Position numbers and translations under genes: made by a program | DNA from: Candidatus Gastranaerophilales bacterium | GTDB lineage: Bacteria; Cyanobacteriota; Vampirovibrionia; Gastranaerophilales; Gastranaerophilaceae | Length of the DNA stretch: 7,068 nucleotides | Assembly (NCBI GenBank): GCA_023662705.1 | Contig: JAMPIM010000067.1 | Span: 1-7,068, forward strand | Direction: 5' to 3' | The notes under the pieces: generated by a model | Told to the model about the DNA's origin: nothing | What the model saw: the letters and a program-made list of their open reading frames with translations, nothing else | Database searches by the model: none | In this document: positions 1 to 4,706 of the stretch, piece after piece | How positions within the stretch are numbered: position 1 is the stretch's first letter | Layout: the number at the start of each line of letters is the position of its first letter

Positions 1-39
1 TTTAGTGAAATTTTTTATTGTGGTTAAGAGGCTTTTATT

Positions 40-1062
40 ATGTATGTAAACAAATGCATTAAGTGTGGTGCTGAATTTGAAACTAAGAACCCCAAGAGAG
101 TAATATGTCCAAACTGTTTATACGCGGACAAGGGAGAAACTCAAGAAGAAAAACCTATGCAAAGCTATAGTTCATATAGCTCATATTCTGCAGGCGAACA
201 ACGTCCGAGAAGTTATGACAGACCTCAGCAGGGCGGATATAGAAATAACGGATATTCTCAAAACAGAGATGGCGGACAAAGAGGTTATAACCGCAATAAT
301 CAACAGGGCGGATACCAAAGACGCGACTATAACAACAATAGAGACGGCGGATATCAGCAAAGAAGACCTGACGGACAAAGAAGTTACGACCGCAACAATC
401 AAGGCGGCGGTTACAGAAACAATTATGCAAGCGGCGGTAGAAATAACGGCGGATTCCAAAACAGACGTCCTATGCAGAATAGACGTCCAAGACCGCAAAA
501 ACCTGCTAAGCCGTTATTAGTAAGTAAGGAGCAATTAGAACAAATTGAAATTCTATATAAAACAATGCTTCCGCTTCCAAACCCTGATGCGCACGAAGTA
601 ATCGGTGCAAAAATCGGTTTAGAACCGCAAAAAGTATTTTTTGGAATCAATTTGGTACGTCAAAAAATGATGCTGCCTAAATTGCCGTTCCCTAAACGTA
701 AATTAGCAATTTCTCAAGAACAAATGATTGCTATCAGAAGCTTATACGAACCATTATTACCGCTTCCTCCAATCGGCTGCCATAAAATTATTGCAGCACA
801 GTTAAAAATGGAAGAATGGCGTGTTCACGTAGGTATTAAGCTAGTTCGTGCACAACTTGGTCTCGACCGTTGGAACGAAGATAGAGCTGATAAACCTGCT
901 GATTATATGGTTTCTAAACACGAAAAGAAAAGTGAACCGGCTCCATTAGAAGTTCCTGCTGTCGAAACAAAAGCAGAAGCTCCTGTTGAGGCAGAACCGG
1001 TTGCTGTTGAAGAAAAACCAAAACGCGGAAGAAAACCTAAGAAGAAAGAAAATGAAGAATAA
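40..1062 (+). CDS. Putative nucleic-acid-binding protein: zinc ribbon, Gly/Arg/Tyr-rich disordered tract, duplicated helical domain, basic tail
   Basis: I do not recognise this 340-residue protein as a named family. Four parts can be seen. Residues 6-26 hold two CxxC pairs (C6/C9, C23/C26), a typical zinc ribbon. Residues 41-156 are low complexity, rich in Gly, Arg, Asn, Gln, Tyr and Ser; they begin with an SYSSYSSYS run and continue with GGY and RNN units, like eukaryotic FUS/RGG-type disordered regions. Residues 162-215 and 225-278 are two copies of one domain sharing LY, LPLP, a central His and GI-LVR. Residues 290-340 are Pro/Ala/Glu/Lys-rich and end in KRGRKPKKK, which resembles an AT-hook. 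There is no signal peptide or membrane segment, so it is probably cytoplasmic. The start is firm: an in-frame stop lies at 25-27, ATG 40 is the first start, and AAGAGG (26-31) precedes it by 8 bases. Its end overlaps rimM by 11 bases. RNA or DNA binding, perhaps in ribosome assembly, is inferred from composition and context only. Confidence 0.9.
   Translation: MYVNKCIKCGAEFETKNPKRVICPNCLYADKGETQEEKPMQSYSSYSSYSAGEQRPRSYDRPQQGGYRNNGYSQNRDGGQRGYNRNNQQGGYQRRDYNNNRDGGYQQRRPDGQRSYDRNNQGGGYRNNYASGGRNNGGFQNRRPMQNRRPRPQKPAKPLLVSKEQLEQIEILYKTMLPLPNPDAHEVIGAKIGLEPQKVFFGINLVRQKMMLPKLPFPKRKLAISQEQMIAIRSLYEPLLPLPPIGCHKIIAAQLKMEEWRVHVGIKLVRAQLGLDRWNEDRADKPADYMVSKHEKKSEPAPLEVPAVETKAEAPVEAEPVAVEEKPKRGRKPKKKENEE
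160..507 (+). repeat. Imperfect coding repeats encoding the Gly/Arg/Asn/Tyr-rich disordered tract
   Basis: This part of the first gene is built from degenerate repeats that stay in frame. The clearest pair starts at 273 and 372, 99 bases (33 codons) apart; both copies begin CGGACAAAG and encode GGQRGYNRNNQQGGY and DGQRSYDRNNQGGGY. A second pair, AGAAATAACGG at 241 and 439, continues into similar sequence ending in CAAAACAGA. A third is CAGCAGGGCGGATAT (226-240) against CAACAGGGCGGATAC (301-315). Differences are largely at third codon positions, which suggests old duplications kept for amino-acid composition. The repeats also leave long open frames on both strands here. Confidence 0.8.
523..873 (+). 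repeat. Internal domain duplication (two 54-residue copies, 63-residue period)
   Basis: Residues 162-215 and 225-278 of the first gene align without gaps. Shared positions include S-x-EQ at the start, LY, LPLP, a His eleven residues after LY's Leu in each copy, and V-x-x-GI-x-LVR. The DNA has diverged far more than the protein, so the duplication is old. The pattern of short predicted helices with a conserved aromatic and basic surface would fit a helix-turn-helix-like fold, but that is a guess from sequence. Confidence 0.75.
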
Positions 1063-1552
1063 CTTTATTTCAGTAGGTAAAATTTTAAACTTCCACGGAG
1101 TAAAAGGAGAAGCTAAGCTCGGCTATACCAAGAATAGAGAAGAGTTTTTAGCTCAACTTGAAGGTGTTTATATTAATGATAAGTACTTTGAGATTGAAAA
1201 CCTTAGATTCACTCCGAAATGCGCTATTATAAAATTTAAGGGAATTGATTCTCTTAATGAAATTGTAGAATACAAAGGTTCTCTTATTTTTGTTGATGAA
1301 ACCAAAGCAAGAGAACATCTTGAAGAAGACGAGTTTTTAATTGATGAACTTGTAGGTCTTGATGTTTATGATGGAGATAAAAAAGTAGGTGCAGTTGTAG
1401 GTGTATCAAATAACGGTGCCAGTGATTTACTATCGGTTAAAACATCTCCAAAGAATGTTTCATTAGTACCTTTTGTAAAAGCCATTGTGCTTTCAGTTGA
1501 TATCAAAGCACGCCGAATCCAAATAAATAATATTGAAGGATTACTTTCATGA
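1052..1552 (+). CDS. rimM: Ribosome maturation factor RimM
   Basis: RimM is a cytoplasmic assembly factor that binds ribosomal protein S19 and helps mature the head of the 30S subunit. The N-terminal RimM domain starts with SVGKILNFHGVKGEAKL (residues 7-23), the family's VGxIxxxHGxxGE signature. The C-terminal PRC-barrel domain spans about residues 93-166, with LVGLDV, NNGASDLLSV, VPFVKAIV and the closing IEGLL. At 166 residues it is of normal length. ATG 1052 is chosen because the family motif begins right after it; a longer frame from 986 adds only a Lys/Arg-rich run lying inside the upstream gene. No strong Shine-Dalgarno is visible, only purines, and the start overlaps the upstream gene by 11 bases, so translational coupling is likely. 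It overlaps trmD by 4 bases (ATGA). The usual Tyr-Tyr before the DLIG-like motif is Phe95-Leu96 here. Confidence 0.96.
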   Translation: MKNNFISVGKILNFHGVKGEAKLGYTKNREEFLAQLEGVYINDKYFEIENLRFTPKCAIIKFKGIDSLNEIVEYKGSLIFVDETKAREHLEEDEFLIDELVGLDVYDGDKKVGAVVGVSNNGASDLLSVKTSPKNVSLVPFVKAIVLSVDIKARRIQINNIEGLLS

Positions 1553-2232
1553 GGTTTGATGTATTAACATTATTTCCTGAATTAATCCAATCTCATATGG
1601 ATTTTAGCATAATGAAACGAGCTTCCGAAGATGGAATCATAAGTGTTAATACAATTAATCCAAGAGATTATACGCTCGATAAACACAAAAAAGTTGATGA
1701 TACTCCTTATGGCGGCGGAGCAGGAATGGTTTTAATGCCGCAGCCTTATGTCGATGCCTACGAAGGGGTAAATAAACTGGAAAATTCTATTACTCTAATG
1801 ATGACTCCTCAGGGCGAACCTTTTACTGATAAAATATCAAACGAGCTTGCAAAATATGACCAAATAGTTATCCTATGTGGTCATTATGAAGGATATGATG
1901 AGCGTATTAGAGAGATTATTCAACCAAGAGAAATTTCTATTGGCGATTTTGTTTTAACAGGCGGAGAGTTACCTGCTCTGTGCGTAATTGACAGTGTATC
2001 AAGAAAAATTGAAGGCACTTTGGGCAAAATTGAATCTGCACATGACGATAGCTTTTCTGATGGGTTGTTAGAATATCCTCAATATACAAAACCACGAGAA
2101 TATCGCGGTTTATGCGTACCAGAAGTATTATTGAATGGAAATCACAAGCTGATTGATAAATACCGAATGGAAGAAAAAATTCGCAGGACAAAAGAGAAAC
2201 GTCCTGATTTATGGGAAAAGTATAATAAATAA
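1549..2232 (+). CDS. trmD: tRNA (guanine-N1-)-methyltransferase TrmD
   Basis: TrmD transfers a methyl group from S-adenosylmethionine to G37 of tRNAs that have G at position 36, which prevents +1 frameshifting. It is a SPOUT (trefoil-knot) enzyme acting as a dimer. Family motifs are all present: DDTPYGGGAGMVLMPQP (50-66), CGHYEGYDERI (110-120), IGDFVLTGGELPAL (131-144), DSFSDGLLEYPQYTKP (167-182), and VLLNGNHKLI with RRTKEKRPDLW in the C-terminal domain. Asp167 and Arg152 match the catalytic Asp169 and Arg154 of E. coli. The common LLPGVLG segment reads KIEGTLG, an unusual loss of its Pro. At 227 residues it is slightly short but has all domains. The start shares ATGA with the rimM stop, with GAAGGA 8 bases upstream. 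In many bacteria rplS follows trmD; here a terminator follows at once. Confidence 0.98.
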   Translation: MRFDVLTLFPELIQSHMDFSIMKRASEDGIISVNTINPRDYTLDKHKKVDDTPYGGGAGMVLMPQPYVDAYEGVNKLENSITLMMTPQGEPFTDKISNELAKYDQIVILCGHYEGYDERIREIIQPREISIGDFVLTGGELPALCVIDSVSRKIEGTLGKIESAHDDSFSDGLLEYPQYTKPREYRGLCVPEVLLNGNHKLIDKYRMEEKIRRTKEKRPDLWEKYNK

Positions 2233-2236
2233 AAAG

Positions 2237-2259
2237 AAAGCCGCTTCGTTGCGGCTTTT
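2237..2259 (+). terminator. Intrinsic terminator after trmD
   Basis: A perfect 8-base stem, AAAGCCGC (2237-2244) with GCGGCTTT (2251-2258), encloses the loop TTCGTT. It starts 4 bases after the trmD stop. The stem has five GC pairs at its top, in an AT-rich setting. The run of T's is short (4), so termination may be incomplete. It marks the end of the translation-gene block. Confidence 0.85.
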
Positions 2260-2312
2260 AACTCTCGTTAGATAAAGGAGTGGAGGAGAAAATAAAGAAA
2301 AGAGATTATACT

Positions 2313-2334
2313 TTATATATTCCATGATATATAA
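2313..2334. repeat. AT-only inverted repeat
   Basis: TTATATAT (2313-2320) and ATATATAA (2327-2334) are exact reverse complements around a 6-base spacer, TCCATG. As an RNA hairpin it would be weak, and such repeats are common by chance in AT-rich spacers. It could be an operator half of the region before dapB. Confidence 0.4.
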
Positions 2335-2340
2335 TTTCAA

Positions 2341-2364
2341 TAACAAATATAGCCAAATTTGTTA
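2341..2364. promoter_or_regulatory. Possible operator: dyad TAACAAAT-N8-ATTTGTTA
   Basis: Two 8-base arms that are exact reverse complements flank an 8-base spacer, giving a 24-base dyad whose centres lie about 16 bases apart. That geometry suits a dimeric helix-turn-helix repressor or activator. It lies about 45 bases upstream of the candidate -35, a fair place for an activator. No regulator can be named from it. Confidence 0.4.
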
Positions 2365-2408
2365 CATTAATTAATAAAACTTTACAATTTCCCCCTAAAA
2401 ATATTGTA

Positions 2409-2435
2409 TTTACTGAATCTTTTTTGTTGTATAAT
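2409..2435 (+). promoter_or_regulatory. Sigma-70-type promoter of the dapB-fabZ operon
   Basis: The -10 box is a perfect TATAAT (2430-2435). The best -35 match is TTTACT (2409-2414, four of six) with a 15-base gap, shorter than the usual 17; a weaker TTGTAT (2404-2409) gives 20. Transcription would begin near 2442, leaving a leader of about 24 bases to the dapB start. It is the only clear promoter seen before the six-gene envelope operon. Confidence 0.7.
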
Positions 2436-2450
2436 TAGATGACAAATGTT

Positions 2451-2458
2451 AAGGGGAG
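2451..2458 (+). promoter_or_regulatory. dapB ribosome binding site
   Basis: AAGGGGAG sits 7 bases before ATG 2466. It decides the dapB start: the earlier in-frame ATG at 2439 lies only 3 bases after the -10 box, so it would be at or before the transcription start and has no binding site of its own. Confidence 0.85.
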
Positions 2459-2465
2459 AGAAAAT

Positions 2466-3215
2466 ATGATAAATATAGCTGTCTGTGGAGCTAACGGGAA
2501 AATGGGTCAGGAAGTTGTCAAAGCTGTTAATACAGCGGAAGACATGACTCTTGTTGCTCAAATAGATATTTTTAACGGACAATTTGCTACTATTCAAGAT
2601 GCTAAAAATTCTGTTAAAATCGACGTATTAATTGATTTTACACAACCTTCATCTATATATGAAAATGCGCTTTATTGCTTAAATAACGGGATTAAAGTTG
2701 TAATAGGAACAACAGGGTTATCAGATGAGCAAATTACGGAACTAAAAAAACTTAGTGAAGAAAAAGAAACAGCATGCCTTATTGCTCCTAATTTTTCCAC
2801 AGGAGCGGTTCTATTAATGAAATTTGCACAAATGGCTTCAAAGTATTTTGATAATGCTGAAATTATTGAATTGCATCATAATCAGAAAAAAGATGCTCCA
2901 TCAGGTACAGCAGTGAAGACTGCGCTTATGATGGGGGTAAATGATAAAGATTTTACATCGGGCAATTGTCCTGAAAAAGAAACCATAGAGGGTGCACGAG
3001 GCGGAGTATCTTACAATAATATTCATATACATTCGGTAAGAATGCCTGGATATATTGCATCACAGGAAGTTTTATTCGGCTCTAACGGACAAATTTTGAC
3101 AATTAGACATGATTCTATGAACAGAGAATGTTACATGGGCGGTGTATTGCTTGCTGCAAGATATGTAAACGAACATTGTGAGTTTATTTACGGTTTAGAA
3201 AATATAATGGAGTAA
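2466..3215 (+). CDS. dapB: 4-hydroxy-tetrahydrodipicolinate reductase DapB
   Basis: DapB reduces hydroxy-tetrahydrodipicolinate with NAD(P)H in the lysine/diaminopimelate pathway, feeding protein and peptidoglycan synthesis in the cytoplasm. The N-terminal Rossmann fold has AVCGANGKMGQEV (5-17), then DVLIDFTQPSS (53-63), VVIGTTGLS (78-86) and IAPNFSTGAVLL (106-117). The substrate domain has ELHHNQKKDAPSGTA (135-149), with the His137-His138 pair and Lys141 at the catalytic positions (E. coli His159, His160, Lys163). GARGG (176-180) and IHIHSVRMPGYIASQEVLFG (186-205) complete the family pattern. At 249 residues the length is normal. The start at 2466 follows a strong AAGGGGAG; a longer form from 2439 is unlikely given the promoter position. 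It is the first gene of the envelope operon, and asd, a step earlier in the same pathway, follows after 9 bases. Confidence 0.97.
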   Translation: MINIAVCGANGKMGQEVVKAVNTAEDMTLVAQIDIFNGQFATIQDAKNSVKIDVLIDFTQPSSIYENALYCLNNGIKVVIGTTGLSDEQITELKKLSEEKETACLIAPNFSTGAVLLMKFAQMASKYFDNAEIIELHHNQKKDAPSGTAVKTALMMGVNDKDFTSGNCPEKETIEGARGGVSYNNIHIHSVRMPGYIASQEVLFGSNGQILTIRHDSMNRECYMGGVLLAARYVNEHCEFIYGLENIME

Positions 3216-3230
3216 TGAGAAGTAATGAGA
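3211..3230 (+). repeat. Perfect 10-base tandem duplication at the dapB-asd junction
   Basis: AGTAATGAGA occurs twice with no gap (3211-3220, 3221-3230). The first copy holds the dapB stop TAA overlapping an ATG (TAATG); the second holds the asd start ATG. The first ATG is out of frame with asd and reaches a stop after seven codons. A slipped-strand duplication probably moved asd away from an earlier TAATG junction. Confidence 0.9.
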
Positions 3231-4259
3231 AAACCTAATATTGCAATTCTTGGTGCTACAGGGGTAGTTGGAAGAGAGATTACAAAGATTACAGAAGAAC
3301 TTGGAGTAGAATTTGAAACAATCAGATTCCTATCAAGCGCGCGTAGTGCAGGCTCAAAAATAACCTTTAAAGGTAAAGAATATACAGTAGAAGAAGCAAC
3401 TCCTGAAATATTTGAAGGTATTGATATCGTAATGGCATCAGCAGGCGGTTCAACAAGTCAGAAGTTTGCACCTGAAATTGTTAAACGCGGAGGCTTAATT
3501 ATTGATAACTCATCTGCTTTCCGTATGGAAAAAGATGTGCCGCTTGTTATTGCAGGAGTTAATGATGAAGATTTAAGAATGCACAAAGGTATTATTGCAA
3601 ACCCTAACTGCTCAACTTCTCAATTAATGCTTGTTTTAGAACCTTTGAAAAAATTTGGCATAAAAAGACTTATTGTATCAACTTATCAGTCTGTATCGGG
3701 TGCAGGGTTAGCTGCTATTAATGAGTTAAGAGATGATACTGCGGCAAGATTAAAAGGCGAAGATTTTGAAAATAAATGTTTCAAAAAACCGATTTCATTC
3801 AATATTATTCCGCAGATTGATGTATTCTGTGAAAACGGTTATACAAAAGAAGAAATGAAGGTTGTTAATGAAACAAGAAAGATTCTTCACTTGGATGAAA
3901 GTGTAAAAATTTCTTGTACAGCAGCTCGTGTCCCTGTTTTTAGAGGGCATTCGGAAGCCGTCGACATTGAATTTGAGGTAAATATTGAGCCTGATGAGGT
4001 TCGTTCTATATTAGAAAATGCTTATGGTGTTACAGTTATTGATAACCCTGATAACTTTGAATACCCTACAACTCGTGACGCAGATGGAGTTGACCCTGTT
4101 TTTGTCGGAAGAATCAGAAAGAATCTTGCCTTCGACAACGGAATTTCTTTATGGTGTGTTGCGGATAATTTAAGAATCGGTGCAGCACTCAATACTGTTA
4201 GAATTTGTAAAAAAGTTGTTGAAATGGAGCTTTATGGTAACTCAACAAGAAATAATTAA
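3225..4259 (+). CDS. asd: Aspartate-semialdehyde dehydrogenase
   Basis: Asd reduces aspartyl phosphate to aspartate semialdehyde with NADPH, the branch point to lysine/DAP, threonine and methionine. The Rossmann start is AILGATGVVGREI (7-19). SSARSAGSKI (37-46), ASAGGSTSQKFAP (71-83) and IIDNSSAFRM (92-101) bind cofactor and phosphate. ANPNCSTSQL (125-134) holds the catalytic Cys129, and RVPVFRGHSEAV (235-246) holds the catalytic His242. STYQSVSGAG (152-161) is also typical. At 344 residues it is full length. ATG 3225 lies in the second copy of a 10-base duplication; the Shine-Dalgarno is poor, with GGAG 12 bases upstream and GAGAAG only 2 bases away, so coupling to dapB translation is plausible. 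The last 26 bases overlap rfaE2. With dapB it gives the operon two DAP-pathway steps. Confidence 0.98.
   Translation: MRKPNIAILGATGVVGREITKITEELGVEFETIRFLSSARSAGSKITFKGKEYTVEEATPEIFEGIDIVMASAGGSTSQKFAPEIVKRGGLIIDNSSAFRMEKDVPLVIAGVNDEDLRMHKGIIANPNCSTSQLMLVLEPLKKFGIKRLIVSTYQSVSGAGLAAINELRDDTAARLKGEDFENKCFKKPISFNIIPQIDVFCENGYTKEEMKVVNETRKILHLDESVKISCTAARVPVFRGHSEAVDIEFEVNIEPDEVRSILENAYGVTVIDNPDNFEYPTTRDADGVDPVFVGRIRKNLAFDNGISLWCVADNLRIGAALNTVRICKKVVEMELYGNSTRNN
4226..4229 (+). promoter_or_regulatory. rfaE2 ribosome binding site inside asd
   Basis: GGAG lies within the asd coding sequence, 4 bases before ATG 4234. The spacing is short. It supports this start over the longer in-frame ATG at 4180, which would add 18 residues not seen in the family. 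Confidence 0.6.
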
Positions 4260-4695
4260 CATTGTCCGCCAAGGTCAAAAAGAAGGTAAAACCTATGTTG
4301 TTACAAACGGATGTTTTGATATACTGCATGTCGGACATGTCAGATATTTACAAAAGACAAAAGAATTTGCTGATTATCTAATAGTAATGCTGAATTCAGA
4401 CGCATCTGTCAAAGCTTTAAAAGGTGAAGGACGACCTATTAACAACGAAAACGACAGAGCTGAAATATTAAGCGCTTTGAGTTGCGTTGATTATGTGGTA
4501 TTATTTGATGAGAAGTCTCCAGCTAAGCTTTTGGAGGATATTAAACCTGATGTTTATACCAAGGGAGCTGATTACACGCTAGAGACTTTACCTGAACGGG
4601 AGATTGTTGAGAGGAACAACATAAGAGTTGAATTTATTGAGTTTGTTCAAGGCAAATCAACTACAAACGTAATTAATAAAATTAATCATAAATAG
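4234..4695 (+). CDS. rfaE2: D-glycero-beta-D-manno-heptose 1-phosphate adenylyltransferase (stand-alone HldE C-terminal type)
   Basis: The enzyme joins heptose 1-phosphate and ATP to give ADP-heptose, the donor for the LPS inner core. It is a cytidylyltransferase-fold nucleotidyltransferase: VTNGCFDILHVGHVRYL (23-39) contains the HxGH nucleotide site (His32, His35), followed by LNSDASVKALKGEGRPIN (53-70), RAEILSALSCVDYVVLFDE (75-93), KPDVYTKGADY (104-114) and the closing GKSTTNVI (140-147). These match the C-terminal half of E. coli HldE rather than TagD-type glycerol-3-phosphate enzymes. At 153 residues there is no kinase half, so a separate heptose kinase must be encoded elsewhere if the pathway is complete. 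The start at 4234 fits the family N-terminus. It overlaps asd by 26 bases, and lpxD follows after 11 bases. Confidence 0.93.
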   Translation: MVTQQEIINIVRQGQKEGKTYVVTNGCFDILHVGHVRYLQKTKEFADYLIVMLNSDASVKALKGEGRPINNENDRAEILSALSCVDYVVLFDEKSPAKLLEDIKPDVYTKGADYTLETLPEREIVERNNIRVEFIEFVQGKSTTNVINKINHK

Positions 4696-4700
4696 GGGAG
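4694..4700 (+). promoter_or_regulatory. lpxD ribosome binding site overlapping the rfaE2 stop
   Basis: AGGGGAG begins inside the TAG stop of rfaE2 (4693-4695) and ends 6 bases before ATG 4707. It is one of the best Shine-Dalgarno sequences in the window, so lpxD can be loaded independently of upstream translation. Confidence 0.8.
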
Positions 4701-4706
4701 TTAAAT

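Larger units (their letters stand above)
2260..2408. other. Intergenic spacer upstream of the dapB promoter
   Basis: No gene is supported here. The spacer is strongly AT-rich and contains a purine-rich stretch (2274-2305) with Shine-Dalgarno-like GGAG motifs that no suitable start codon follows, then two inverted repeats (2313-2334 and 2341-2364), a TTAATTAA palindrome (2367-2374) and a CCCCC run (2391-2395). It may hold regulatory sites for the envelope operon downstream. I see no tRNA or riboswitch-like conserved core. Confidence 0.5.

Noticed and set aside
155..520. Several open frames of about 90-105 residues, two on the minus strand and one on the plus strand, inside the first gene
   Set aside because: They lie in the repeat tract, whose base composition leaves few stops in any frame. 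Their products are low complexity, and none has a good ribosome site or family resemblance.
986..1051. Longer rimM start at 986
   Set aside because: The added 22 residues are a Lys/Arg/Asn-rich out-of-frame reading of the upstream gene's tail. The family motif starts just after ATG 1052.
2274..2374. Possible short leader peptides in the trmD-dapB spacer (GTG 2280, 15 codons; ATG 2324, 16 codons)
   Set aside because: The first start overlaps its own Shine-Dalgarno. The second lies about 35 bases from any such site. Both also lie upstream of the dapB promoter, and neither has an attenuator-like hairpin or a run of Lys codons.
2439..2465. Longer dapB start at 2439
   Set aside because: It is 3 bases after the TATAAT box, at or before the expected transcript start, while AAGGGGAG is ideally spaced for ATG 2466.
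2260..2465. Lysine riboswitch before dapB
   Set aside because: The leader after the likely transcript start is only about 24 bases, and no conserved lysine-riboswitch core is visible in the spacer.
4180..4233. Longer rfaE2 start at 4180
   Set aside because: It adds 18 residues outside the family pattern, lies deep in asd and has no ribosome site. ATG 4234 has GGAG before it.
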